NCBI RefSeq assembly: GCF_000425945.1
Contig: NZ_KE384481.1
Coordinates: 372,001-436,000, forward strand
Source of the DNA: Candidatus Solirubrobacter pratensis
Lineage (GTDB): Bacteria > Actinomycetota > Thermoleophilia > Solirubrobacterales > Solirubrobacteraceae
Length of the DNA stretch: 64,000 bases
Direction of reading: 5' to 3'
Positions within the stretch are counted from its first letter, which is position 1; each line of letters starts with the position of its first letter. Of this stretch, positions 44,073 through 52,370 are shown one piece after another. The translations under genes and the position numbers were made by a program. A model generated the notes under the pieces. The model was not told the origin of the DNA, ran no database searches, and saw only the letters and a list, made by a program, of their open reading frames with translations.

Positions 44073-45733
44073 CCGTTCGCCTTGTCGAGGAACGTGACCG
44101 TGAACGGGCGGCCCTGCGGCGGTTCGACGTCGATCGTCAGGCCCCAGTGGCCGACCATCACGAGCGCGGGCGCGTCGCGCCCGTAGACGCCGGGGGCGGC
44201 TTCGGGCAGACGGTAGGCCTGGCGGCCCATCTCCATGTCGAGCATCGCGAAGCCGGCTGTGACAACGGCTCGCTGCACGGGCGTCCCGTCCTTGGTGATC
44301 GTGACCGCGAAGCGGTTCGGCACCGCGGCGCGATTGGGTGCGATGGTCAGCGCGAGGCGGTAGCCGGCCTGGGCGGCGGTGGTGTGGACGCGGCCGGGGC
44401 CGACGCGGGCGGCGGGCGCGCCGAGGTCGGCGACGGCCTTGGCGGGCGGGGCAAGGCTCGTCAGCACCGCCGCGGCGAAGACGGCTCCGGCGACGATCAC
44501 GATCTCGCCCGAGACGAGACGGCTGGCGGCCGGGCGTCCCGACTGGATGCGCGGGCGGGTCCGCAGGAGGTTGACGGCGGCGAGCAGGAGCGCCGCGACG
44601 ATGAGCGCGATCTTGGCGATCAGCGCCTGGCCGTAGCCCGTGTCCCACAGCGACGACAGCGCCGGGAGGTGGATGACGGCGGCGGCGATGCCGGTGGCGA
44701 TCAGCGCGCCGACCGCGGCCAGCGCGACGTTGGAGAAGCGCGGGACGGTGATTGCGAGCGCCTGCGGCGCGGTGCGCCAGAGGACGAGCAGGCCGAGCAG
44801 GCCGCCGATCCAGACCGAGCCGGCGGCGAGGTGGATCCAGTCGAGCGCGATCGCCAGGCCCCGGGGCGAAGTCTGTCCGGCGTGGCCCGAGACGCCGGGG
44901 ATCAGGACGACCGCGGCGGCCGCGAGCAGTGCGCCGCTGAGCGCGAGCAGCTCGGCGACCGACCGGCGGGGCCGCTCGGGACGGTCGACCGCGATCGCGA
45001 CGCCGGCCGCGAACGCGAACAGCGCGAGCGTGAGCTCGAGGTCCAGGTAGCCGCGGCCGAAGGCGGAGACGTCGAGCAGCGGAGCGAGAGCGCCGAGGTC
45101 GAGCGGGCTGCGGAGCGTGAACTGGGCGGTCGCGAGGACGAGGTAGACGGGCGCGGCGAGCAGCCCGGCGCCGGTCGCGATCACGAAGGCGACGGTGACC
45201 GGCCGCAGGTTCGCGGCGCGGGCGGGGCGGGCGATCAGGATGCGCAGGAGGAACAGCCCGATCGCGGCCATCGCCGCCAGCGTCACGATCCAGCGGGCCG
45301 CGAGCAGGCGCGGGGTCGCCGCGGTCTCCGACACGCTCGGGACGACGAACTGCGGCGCCGGTCCGGGGTTCGGGCCGACGGCGTACGTGAACGCACCGCG
45401 GACCGGGTGGCCGTCGACCGAGATCACGCGCCAGTAGACGAGATACCAGCCCTGTGGCTGGGACCGCAGCGCGACGACGATGGTGTCGGGGTCGCCGGAC
45501 GGCCGGCGCGGGTTGGACGCGGTCCGGCGATGGCCGGCGGCGTCGGTCACGGAGATCGCCGCGAAGCGCGGCTCCACGGGCTCGCTGAACGTCAGCCGGA
45601 CCTGGCCCGGGGCTCGGTCCACGACCCGGCTCGCCGACGGGACGGCGCGCACGAGGACGGCGTGGGCGTACGCGCTCGAGGGCGCGAGCAGCGCGGCGGC
45701 GACAACGGCGGCGAGCGCGGCCCAGCGCTTCAC
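44069..45733 (-). CDS. CopC-CopD fusion copper transport protein
   Basis: A 554-residue protein joining a CopC copper-binding domain to a CopD membrane domain, as in Bacillus YcnJ. The signal peptide ends SSAYA so the mature protein starts HAVLVRAVP, giving the N-terminal His copper ligand; VDGHPVRGAFTYAVG is the second copper motif. About eight helices follow (CopD: SGHAGQTSPRGLAIALDWIHLAAGSVWIGG), then a soluble C-terminal domain (AGYRLALTIAPNRAAVPNRF). GTG 45733 has AGGAG 10 bp upstream; GTG 45820, overlapping the ycnI stop, would add 29 residues. Confidence 0.92.
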   Translation of the reverse strand: MKRWAALAAVVAAALLAPSSAYAHAVLVRAVPSASRVVDRAPGQVRLTFSEPVEPRFAAISVTDAAGHRRTASNPRRPSGDPDTIVVALRSQPQGWYLVYWRVISVDGHPVRGAFTYAVGPNPGPAPQFVVPSVSETAATPRLLAARWIVTLAAMAAIGLFLLRILIARPARAANLRPVTVAFVIATGAGLLAAPVYLVLATAQFTLRSPLDLGALAPLLDVSAFGRGYLDLELTLALFAFAAGVAIAVDRPERPRRSVAELLALSGALLAAAAVVLIPGVSGHAGQTSPRGLAIALDWIHLAAGSVWIGGLLGLLVLWRTAPQALAITVPRFSNVALAAVGALIATGIAAAVIHLPALSSLWDTGYGQALIAKIALIVAALLLAAVNLLRTRPRIQSGRPAASRLVSGEIVIVAGAVFAAAVLTSLAPPAKAVADLGAPAARVGPGRVHTTAAQAGYRLALTIAPNRAAVPNRFAVTITKDGTPVQRAVVTAGFAMLDMEMGRQAYRLPEAAPGVYGRDAPALVMVGHWGLTIDVEPPQGRPFTVTFLDKANG

Positions 45734-45816
45734 GGGCGTCCGGCTCCTGCCGTCGCCGCCTGCGGCGGCCGGCGCCCTCACGGCCTCCGCGCGCGACGCG
45801 ATCTCCGCCCGGGCGC

Positions 45817-46410
45817 TCACGCGAGCTCTCTTCCCCCCGCCCGCAGGAGCAGGGCGATCGCCCCGGCGACGAGCGCGAGCGTGGCGATCAGGAAGTCGAC
45901 GACGGCGAGCGTGCCGCCGCCTCCTCCGCCACCGCCGAGCGAGTCCTTCGCGGTGATGGCCGGCGCGGGGGTGTCGGCGCCGCCGCTCCAGTCGACCACG
46001 GTCCCGTCGGAGTACGTCTGGCGCACCTTGAACGCGTACGTCTTGGCGGCGCCCGGCTCGCCGACGAACTGGAACGTCGCCGCCTCGCCGGTCGGCACGC
46101 TGCCGCCCGTCCATGTCGCCTTCGTGATGTCGACCTCCTCGCCCGAGCCGGTCTGGTCGGTCGCGCGCTTCCAGCCGGGGGCGGCGACGAACGAGTCGAT
46201 CGTGAAGCCGTCCGGCGGCGTCAGCTCGATCTGGGTCGTGGTCGCACCCTCCTTCTCGGTGGGGACCGCGAGCGTGAAGAGCTGGCTCGTCTTGGCGGTG
46301 ACGGTCGGTGGGCTCAGATTCGCGTGCGCGGACGCGGTGTCCGTGTAGGCGAGCACGGCGGCGACGGGCAGGAGCGCCAGCCACCGCCCGCCCGCGAGCG
46401 GCCTGGTCAA
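45817..46410 (-). CDS. YcnI-like copper-binding membrane protein (DUF1775)
   Basis: A 197-residue protein with a cleavable leader ending TASA so that the mature protein begins HANLSPPTV, matching the N-terminal His that holds Cu(II) in YcnI. The DUF1775 beta-sandwich (TQIELTPPDGFTIDSFVAAPGW) is followed by a Gly-rich linker and a membrane helix (VVDFLIATLALVAGAIALLL). It starts at TTG 46410 with AAGGA 8 bp before it; no ATG or GTG fits. Confidence 0.9.
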   Translation of the reverse strand: MTRPLAGGRWLALLPVAAVLAYTDTASAHANLSPPTVTAKTSQLFTLAVPTEKEGATTTQIELTPPDGFTIDSFVAAPGWKRATDQTGSGEEVDITKATWTGGSVPTGEAATFQFVGEPGAAKTYAFKVRQTYSDGTVVDWSGGADTPAPAITAKDSLGGGGGGGGTLAVVDFLIATLALVAGAIALLLRAGGRELA

Positions 46411-46448
46411 GTTCGGTGTCCTTTGGGTTGATGGTGTTCGGCGTGCGG

Positions 46449-47171
46449 TCAGGCGACGGCGAACGGCGGCGCGCGAGCGCCTGGCGGACGGTGCGAGACG
46501 CGGCTCGCGGCACGAGCGGGCCGCGGCCGCGCGTAGGCGCCCGACCGGGACCGGCGGCACGCGGCGCGCAGCCGCGCGAGCGTGCTGCGCATCCACGCGA
46601 GCACGTGCTCGGCTGCGGTCGCCAGCGCGCCGGCGAGCAGCGAGAGCGCGGCGAGGATCGGCAGCGCGTCGCGATGGACCGGCCCGAGCAGGCACTCGAG
46701 CCCATGCCAGCCGAGGCCCGCGCGCCAGTGGACGAACGATTCGAGCGCCGCGAACGCGAGTGCGGCGGCGGCGAACAGGCCGCCTGCCCGCGGAAGCAGC
46801 ACCCCGGCGCGCAGGCGCGGCGCCCGCGCACGCGGCTCCAGCAGCCGCCGCTCGTTCACCCCGAGCGCCGCGAGCCACAGGACCGCGCTGGACGCGGCGA
46901 TCCCGAGTGCGATCGAGACGATCGCGACGAGCGGCAGCGCGGGGCCGCCGGCGCGGTCGAGCAGCGCCCGCGCCTCCGGGGCGGGGCTGAGGGCATACGC
47001 GACCGCGCGCGAGCCGAGCACGACGAGCGCGACGGCGACGACCCACGCAAGGCGCTCGGCCGCGGCGTGCACGTGGGGTCGCACCGCGCCGCGGTCGCGG
47101 GTGGGGCGCTCGGCCGCGGCACTCGCGTGGGGTCGCGCGGCGCGGCGGTCGTTCGCGGGTCGCGCCGGCAC
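46449..47171 (-). CDS. Membrane protein of the copper cluster, unknown
   Basis: A 240-residue protein with about four membrane helices (WVVAVALVVLGSRAVAY, LPLVAIVSIALGIAA, GLFAAAALAFAALESF, LPILAALSLLAGALATA). The N-terminus holds a duplicated segment: DRRAARPHASAAAERP then DRGAVRPHVHAAAERL, coded by a tandem repeat at about 47055-47160. His residues in FVHWRAGLGWHGLECLLGPVHRD could bind metal. GTG start, one base after the lipoprotein stop; the true start could be internal. Confidence 0.7.
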   Translation of the reverse strand: MPARPANDRRAARPHASAAAERPTRDRGAVRPHVHAAAERLAWVVAVALVVLGSRAVAYALSPAPEARALLDRAGGPALPLVAIVSIALGIAASSAVLWLAALGVNERRLLEPRARAPRLRAGVLLPRAGGLFAAAALAFAALESFVHWRAGLGWHGLECLLGPVHRDALPILAALSLLAGALATAAEHVLAWMRSTLARLRAACRRSRSGAYARPRPARAASRVSHRPPGARAPPFAVA

Positions 47172-47172
47172 G

Positions 47173-48048
47173 TCAGCTCACGTTCAGCGTGAACGGCGCC
47201 GTGAGCACCTTCCCGCGCACCTTGCATTGGATGAACAGGCGCCACGTCCCCGGCACAGGCAGCAGGACGCCGACCTCGAGCTTTCCCGGCGTCTGCGACG
47301 TGCCGGTGACCTGCGCGCCGCCCAGGGTGCTGGTGCAGCCCGACGCGCCGGGGGCGCAGACGTGGGTGTGGAAGTAGTCCAGCGTGCCGGTGCGGAAGAA
47401 GATCGCGTGGGCGAGCGCGCCGTACCACGGCGTGAACGCGGCGGGGCGCCCCTTCGGGTCGGTCACGGTGATGCTGAGGAACGCGGCCTCTAGCGCCTTC
47501 AGCGCGGGCTTGCCCTCGATCGCGAGCTTGTAGCCGTCGACGACCTGGGTGGGCTCGTACGCGGGGATCGGCTTCGCGTGCGCCTTGCCTGAGACGGTGA
47601 TCCAGCGGAACAGCTGGAAGTTCTTCTGGGCGGCCGGAGCCCCCGGGTAGGCGTCGACGACGACGCGGTAGCGACCGGGCTCCTTGAAGGTGACCTTGTC
47701 GCCGACCGTGCCGTCCGGCTGCACCGGCGGATGGTGGTGGATGATCGTCGACAGGTCGTCGCGGACGAAGAGGACGTGCACGCCGGTGTGGGGGCCGGCG
47801 CCGGTGGCGTACTTCGTCAGCGGCTTGCCGTCGGGCTGGTCGATCCGGAACGAGACGTCCGTCGGCCTGCCCGCCTCGGCGGTGTCGCCGGGCTGAAACG
47901 CCGCGAGCCGGAACTGCCGCGCAGGCGGCGGTGCGGCGAGCTGCGGCGCGGCCGAGCCCGCGTCGCCACCGCACGCCGCCAGTGCCACGGCGAGCATCGC
48001 CGCAGCGACTATCGGAGCGGCAAGCCGCCCCACCCTCCTTGACCCCAT
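47173..48048 (-). CDS. His-containing copper-cluster lipoprotein
   Basis: A 291-residue lipoprotein with lipobox LAACGG. Two related beta domains follow; notable are GPHTGVHVLFVRDDLSTIIHHHPP, AHAIFFRTGTLDYFHTHVCAPG and GTWRLFIQCKV, giving many His plus Cys that could bind copper. First gene of the leftward copper operon. TATTGT lies exactly 7 bp before ATG 48048. No exact family recognised; copper role comes from context and residues. Confidence 0.78.
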   Translation of the reverse strand: MGSRRVGRLAAPIVAAAMLAVALAACGGDAGSAAPQLAAPPPARQFRLAAFQPGDTAEAGRPTDVSFRIDQPDGKPLTKYATGAGPHTGVHVLFVRDDLSTIIHHHPPVQPDGTVGDKVTFKEPGRYRVVVDAYPGAPAAQKNFQLFRWITVSGKAHAKPIPAYEPTQVVDGYKLAIEGKPALKALEAAFLSITVTDPKGRPAAFTPWYGALAHAIFFRTGTLDYFHTHVCAPGASGCTSTLGGAQVTGTSQTPGKLEVGVLLPVPGTWRLFIQCKVRGKVLTAPFTLNVS

Positions 48049-48055
48049 CGCCGCA

Positions 48056-48061
48056 ACAATA
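48056..48061 (-). promoter_or_regulatory. Candidate -10 hexamer of the copper operon
   Basis: On the minus strand TATTGT ends 7 bp before ATG 48048. It is compatible with a leaderless transcript. Confidence 0.4.
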
Positions 48062-48067
48062 GCCCCG

Positions 48068-48715
48068 GTGCGCGCGAACTCGACAGCCGTCGGTCTCGTC
48101 GCGCTCATGCTCTGCTCAGCGTGTGCGGCGGGGACCTCGGCCCCCTCCCCCACCGGGACGGCCGGCGCGTCGCGGGCCGGCGAACCGCGCCCCGAGCCGA
48201 GCGTCGATCCGCATCTCGCGGCGCGCCACGGTCTCGTGCCGACGCAGATCGGACGCGGGCCGGAGTTCCAGCCGGTGGCGCGGGCGCCCAGGGCCGGCTG
48301 CGAGCGCGGCCGCGTGACCGGTCGCTTCCGCGCGCACGTCGAGCTTTTCGGTCGCCGCCACGCGATCGTGATCCCGGCCGCCATCGGGATCGGCGGGCAG
48401 ACGAAGCGCCAGTACGGGCGCATCGTCGCGGCGGACTGCCGCGCGGGCATGCGGACGCTCGACCCCTCGGGCGTCGTGCACTTCGACCGCGAGGGCCTGC
48501 GACTCGGCGACCTGTTCGCGGTCTGGGGGCAGCCGCTCGGGCGCGCGCGGATGCTCTCGTTCCGGGGGCCGGTGTCGGTGTTCGTCGGCGGCCGGCGGGT
48601 CACGGCGGATCCTGGGGATGTCCCGCTGCGCGACGGCGCCCAGATCGTCGTCGAGAGCGGCGGGTACGTCCCGCCCCATCCCTCGTTCCGGTTCCCGCCG
48701 AGGACCGCGCCGTGA
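48068..48715 (+). CDS. Secreted lipoprotein, unknown function
   Basis: A 215-residue predicted lipoprotein (lipobox LCSACA). The mature part contains CERGRVTGRFRAHVELFGRRH, VVIPAAIGIG and GQPLGRARMLSFRGPVSVFVGGR, a beta-rich domain that looks conserved but has no recognised function. GTG start; divergent from the copper operon with 19 bp between the starts. Confidence 0.78.
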   Translation: MRANSTAVGLVALMLCSACAAGTSAPSPTGTAGASRAGEPRPEPSVDPHLAARHGLVPTQIGRGPEFQPVARAPRAGCERGRVTGRFRAHVELFGRRHAIVIPAAIGIGGQTKRQYGRIVAADCRAGMRTLDPSGVVHFDREGLRLGDLFAVWGQPLGRARMLSFRGPVSVFVGGRRVTADPGDVPLRDGAQIVVESGGYVPPHPSFRFPPRTAP

Positions 48716-48734
48716 TCGCGCGGATCCCGGCGGC

Positions 48735-48740
48735 TAGCGT
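48735..48740 (+). promoter_or_regulatory. Candidate -10 hexamer of the cupin gene
   Basis: TAGCGT is followed by 7 bp and then ATG 48748, the same spacing as at other putative leaderless starts in the window. Confidence 0.4.
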
Positions 48741-48747
48741 GGGACGC

Positions 48748-49149
48748 ATGGACATCAAGCGGCTGCCCGCGGAGCCGGACGTCGTCGCGCCCGACGGCTC
48801 GGACGTCCGGATCCTGCTCGGGGTCCCGCGCGGGACATTGGCGCACTTCCGGCTCGGCCCCGGCGAGACGTCGCTGGCCGTCAAGCACCGCACGATCGAG
48901 GAGCTGTGGTACTTCGTCGGTGGCCGCGGGCAGATGTGGCGGCGCGCCGCGGACGGCGAGGAGCGCATCGACGACATCGAGGCGGGCGTCAGCATCGACA
49001 TCCCGGTCGGGACGGCATTCCAGCTCCGCGCCATTGGAGACGAGCCGCTCAGCGCGGTGGCCGCCACGATGCCGCCGTGGCCGGGAAGCGGCGAGGCGAT
49101 CGCGGAGGAAGGTCCGTGGACGCCGACAGTCGAGCCCGGTCCCGCATAG
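48748..49149 (+). CDS. Small single-domain cupin
   Basis: A 133-residue beta-barrel protein. The cupin motifs are LAHFRLGPGETSLAVKHRTIEELWYFVGGRGQM and IDIPVGTAFQLRAIGDEPL; possible metal ligands are H and E in HRTIEELWY, though the canonical GxxxxxHxH is incomplete. Probably binds a small ligand or regulates. The 3' third is repeated at 50012-50122. Confidence 0.88.
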   Translation: MDIKRLPAEPDVVAPDGSDVRILLGVPRGTLAHFRLGPGETSLAVKHRTIEELWYFVGGRGQMWRRAADGEERIDDIEAGVSIDIPVGTAFQLRAIGDEPLSAVAATMPPWPGSGEAIAEEGPWTPTVEPGPA

Positions 49150-49512
49150 CCCTCATCGGACCAACCCCGACCGCGGGGCGCGTTGCCGTCACGGCGACGA
49201 GCGGTGCGCCGGCGCCGGCGCGGGGCGCGTTGCGGTCACCGGCGACGAGCGGGGCGGCGGCGCCCGGTCATCAGCCCGAGGATGCGCGCCACGTGCGGCG
49301 TCGCGGACACGTTCCAGCGCTGCGCGGCGCGCGCGAGGATCGGCGCGAACGGGGTGCGAATGAAGCCGGAGCACCGCCCCGTGCGACACGCCGGCCGCTC
49401 CGTCGCCGGTACCGCCGTCGTCGCCCGCGATCCGCCGTCGGCGGTTTCGTCTCCATCCGTGCGGGTCCCACCGTCCCCGTCCGCTGCCGGCTTCGCGCCC
49501 GGCCGCGAAGGC
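49150..49512 (-). pseudogene. Decayed, internally deleted copy of the transglycosylase gene 3' end
   Basis: This stretch matches the 3' half of the transglycosylase gene at 50126-50690. Shared blocks include CATCAGCCCGAGGATGCGCG near 49275 and CGCGGACACGTTCCAGCGCT near 49303. A segment of some 280 bp, holding most of the SLT catalytic core, is missing between those blocks, so no functional domain can be made. A 45-bp stretch is itself tandemly doubled at 49173-49265. It is a remnant of a duplication. Confidence 0.75.
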
Positions 49513-49544
49513 GGTTTGACGAGGCCGAAGTGCTACGAGGAATG

Positions 49545-49814
49545 CTATACCGGGCGGCGCTGCTTCTCCTCCGCGCGAGCGGCGTGGCGCGGTCCGCGAA
49601 TCCCGCCCGGCTGAATCACGATCGCGATCGCCACGAGCACGATGACGAGGTAGTTCCACAGCGCCCCGTCATCGAAGATGTCGACGACGAGCAGGGCGAA
49701 TGCGGCGAGTACCACCACCCAGTACGCCCACGAGTAGCGGGCGCCGTAAGGACCGATCATTCCGCGGCGATCCGCGAAGTCGGGCCGTGCCTCCCGCTGT
49801 TCCGGGTCCGGCAT
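49545..49814 (-). CDS. Small two-helix membrane protein
   Basis: An 89-residue protein: charged N-terminus (MPDPEQREARPDFADRRG), then two helices (YSWAYWVVVLAAFALLVVDIF and LWNYLVIVLVAIAIVIQ) joined by a short DDGAL loop, and a basic tail. GATACT lies 9 bp before ATG 49814; GTG/ATG 49853 would add 13 residues. It sits between the two repeat copies of the duplicated region. No family recognised. Confidence 0.65.
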   Translation of the reverse strand: MPDPEQREARPDFADRRGMIGPYGARYSWAYWVVVLAAFALLVVDIFDDGALWNYLVIVLVAIAIVIQPGGIRGPRHAARAEEKQRRPV

Positions 49815-50011
49815 GCTGCGACGAGTATCGCCCAGCGCGGACCGCGCGGTCAACCGGACGGCCGTCCGGGCTTTCGACGGCTGACCGCGAATGCGCCACA
49901 GCGGCCTGGAGCGCCGTCCGACAGCTTCTCCACGCCCCGGACGGCTCGACGCCTGGCCGGCGGGTCAGCCGGTGCTGACGTCGGGCTGCTGGTATTGGTC
50001 GGCGGCCTTGC

Positions 50012-50122
50012 GACGAGCCGCTCAGCGCGGTGGGCGCCACGATGCCGCCGTGGCCGCGAAGCGGCGAGGCGATCGCGGAGGAGGGTCCGCAGACGCCGAC
50101 CGTCGAGCCCGGTCCCGCGTAG
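50012..50122 (+). pseudogene. 3' fragment of the cupin gene
   Basis: This matches 49039-49149 closely (CGAGCCGCTCAGCGCGGTGG, then CGCCACGATGCCGCCGTGG) and keeps the same frame to a TAG stop, but lacks the first two thirds of the cupin gene. It marks the second copy of the duplication. The preceding bases, 49854-50011, hold nothing I recognise. Confidence 0.8.
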
Positions 50123-50125
50123 CCG

Positions 50126-51547
50126 TCATTGGACCAACCTGACCGCGAGCGCGTCGCCGTCACCCGCGACGAGCGGCGCGCCGGCGCCGTTCATCAGCCC
50201 GAGGATGCGCGCCACGTAGCCGCGAGTCTCGGGGATGGCGGGGATGCACCCGCAGGCGGAGACGGCGCCGGGACCGGCGTTGTATGCGGCGAGCGCGAGT
50301 GGGACCGATCCGAACCGGCGCAAGAGGTCGCGCATGAGGTGCGCCTGCGCGCCGATCGCCTGCTCCGGCTCGAACGGGTCCTCCAGCCCCATGGCGTCCG
50401 CCGTCGCCGGCATGAACTGCGCGATGCCAAGCGCACCCGCGCGGCTACGGGCGAAGGGGTTGAACGTCGACTCGGCGTAGATCTGCGCCGCGAGCAGCGT
50501 CGCGGACACGTTCCAGCGCTGCGCGGCGCGCGCGAGGATCGGTGCGAACCGGGCGGGAACGAAGCCGGGCACCGCGCCGTGCGACACGCCGGCCGCTCCG
50601 TCGCCGGTCCACTCGTCATCCGTGCGAGCCGCGCCCGCGGCGGTTCCGGCGCCGTCCGCGCGGAGCGCACCGTCCCCGTCCGCTGCCAGCTTCGCGACCG
50701 GGCGCGACTGCGGGTTGAGCGCGTAGCCGAAATGCCACGGCTCCCACGAGTAGCGCTGGATGAAGTGGAAGGCGCCCGCGTGGGCGGCGAGCCAGGCGTA
50801 CGCGAACGGCGGGCCGAGGTCGAGCTCGGTGCCGTAGCGGTGCAGGGACGTGCCGGGGCGGGCGACCATCTTCGGATCGGGATGCTGTGCGAACAGCGCA
50901 GCCTGCTCGGCGTCGGTGCGGTAGCCGCTGTTGATCAGCAGCGTCACGCCGTCGGCCCGCGCGGACGCCTCCATGCGGTCGAAGGCGAGCGCGACGTCCG
51001 GGCGCATCGGCTTTCCCTGGCGGAAGTCGAGCGGGCCTTCGTAGCCGCCTCCTTCCGCGAAGCCGGTGATGTCCGCTGGGCCGAGCTCCGCTTCCGCCGT
51101 GGCGGCGATCTTCGCCTCGCGCGCCGCTCGGCCGTGGCCTTCGCGCACCGTCTCCCGCACGGTGACGCGGACGCGGACCGGCGCGATCGTCTTCTCGTCG
51201 GGGAAGGAGACCTCGGCGCGGCTCGCGCCGTTCGCCCGTGCGACCTCGAGGGCCCGTGCCCGTCCAAGCGCGAGGTACTCGGCTTTCTCGAGGTGTTGCG
51301 GGTTCGGCTGCCGGCGGATGAGCGCGGGCTCGAATAGCCGCCCGTAGCTCTCGTGCATCGCCCTTCCGGCCGCGACGGCGGCGAGATCCGCGGCGCGCTG
51401 GGCGCCGGCCTCGCGTCCGACGGCGCGCGCGACCGCTCCCACGATCACGGCCGCGATGACGAGGCCGGCCAGACCGCCGACGAGCAACACCGCCGCCTGC
51501 CCGCACGCGGACGTGACATGGTTCGCGGAGCGGGGCTGGGGCGGCAT
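50126..51547 (-). CDS. TadE-like/VanY/SLT fusion: membrane-anchored peptidoglycan hydrolase
   Basis: A 473-residue protein with three parts. Residues 14-65: one membrane helix plus AGAQRAADLAAVAAGRAM, the pattern of Rv3654c-type TadE-like proteins. Residues 165-290: M15 VanY-type D,D-carboxypeptidase with INSGYRTDAEQAALF, zinc ligands in SLHRYGTELDLG and the EPWHFGY motif. Residues 325-450: lytic transglycosylase domain (IYAESTFNPFARS, catalytic Glu; GALGIAQFMPATA; LAAYNAGPGAV). It should cut both peptide and glycan strands outside the membrane, perhaps making room for a Tad-like pilus. Its 3' end is duplicated at 49150-49512. Confidence 0.88.
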   Translation of the reverse strand: MPPQPRSANHVTSACGQAAVLLVGGLAGLVIAAVIVGAVARAVGREAGAQRAADLAAVAAGRAMHESYGRLFEPALIRRQPNPQHLEKAEYLALGRARALEVARANGASRAEVSFPDEKTIAPVRVRVTVRETVREGHGRAAREAKIAATAEAELGPADITGFAEGGGYEGPLDFRQGKPMRPDVALAFDRMEASARADGVTLLINSGYRTDAEQAALFAQHPDPKMVARPGTSLHRYGTELDLGPPFAYAWLAAHAGAFHFIQRYSWEPWHFGYALNPQSRPVAKLAADGDGALRADGAGTAAGAARTDDEWTGDGAAGVSHGAVPGFVPARFAPILARAAQRWNVSATLLAAQIYAESTFNPFARSRAGALGIAQFMPATADAMGLEDPFEPEQAIGAQAHLMRDLLRRFGSVPLALAAYNAGPGAVSACGCIPAIPETRGYVARILGLMNGAGAPLVAGDGDALAVRLVQ

Positions 51548-51633
51548 GCCCGCAGCGTCGCCGAGAACCCTGTGACGGATCTACGCGCGTCTGTGAAGAA
51601 AGTGCGACAAGTGCAGGGAGATCGCCTTGCCCC

Positions 51634-52232
51634 TCACCGCCTCACGCCGAAGTCGACCGTGTAGGTCGCGCCGTCCCGGCCGGCGTCGCCGAACGGGACG
51701 CCAAATGAGACGCCGACGCCGACGTCGCGGAAGTCGGCGCGTCGAGCAGATTCGAGCGGTGGCCGCTCGAGCGCATCCATGCGGTCTCGACGGCACGCGG
51801 CGTGTCGAGCGATCCGGTGCCCCACGCAAGATTCTCGCCGAGCGTCCAGTCGGTGCTGCAGCGCGTGTAGCCGGCGCGGACGATGCGGTCGGCGACGCTC
51901 GCGCCGCTCGCCGAGGCGTGAGCGAAGTAGCGGTCCTGGACCATCTCGACGGAGTGCGCGTGGGCCGACCTGTCGAGTCTGCGGTTCTCCTTCAGGGGCG
52001 GGATGCCCCGCCGGCCGCGCTCGGCGTTGTGCAGGCAGATGACGGCCGCGCGGATCTGGTCGAGGTTCGCGGCGCCGGGCGCGAGGTCGGCGTTCGGGCA
52101 GTCGGCGGCGTGAACAGGCGTCGCGAGCGACGGCATGAAGGCGAGCGTCGCCGCGAGCACGGCGAGTGCCGACCGTGAGGAGACATTGGGCGCAGGGCCA
52201 TCGCGACCGCCTCTCAGGCGCGGGCCCGTCAC
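51634..52232 (-). pseudogene. CAP/SCP-domain secreted protein gene with a frameshift near the 3' end
   Basis: From ATG 52232 the frame gives a signal peptide (ALAVLAATLAFMPSLATPVHA) and a CAP domain (LHNAERGRRGIPPL, AHAHSVEMVQDRYFAH, GENLAWGTGSLDTPRA, WMRSSGHRSNLLDAP). The expected ending, DFRDVGVGVSFGVPFGD and DGATYTVDFGVRR, is intact but in another frame. One missing G near 51747 (CCGAC where CCGGAC is expected) explains it. Either a real mutation, giving a 196-residue product with a wrong tail, or a sequencing error. Confidence 0.85.
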
Positions 52233-52370
52233 GAGGACGGGTCATCGGTATTACCACCGGCAAACGCGTCAGTCAAGGAACCTTTACTGCGCCGGATTAT
52301 GGCCTAATGAGGCCGGGGATCGGAGGACGGCGTCTGCGCCGAGCAGCTCGTTCTCCAGCACGTTGGTGGG

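Noticed and set aside
41654..46348. A 1564-codon open frame on the + strand across the copper and LVIVD genes
   Set aside because: Antisense to several well-supported genes. Its Arg/Ala/Gly/Val-rich composition and lack of any domain are typical of frames kept open by high GC at codon position 3.
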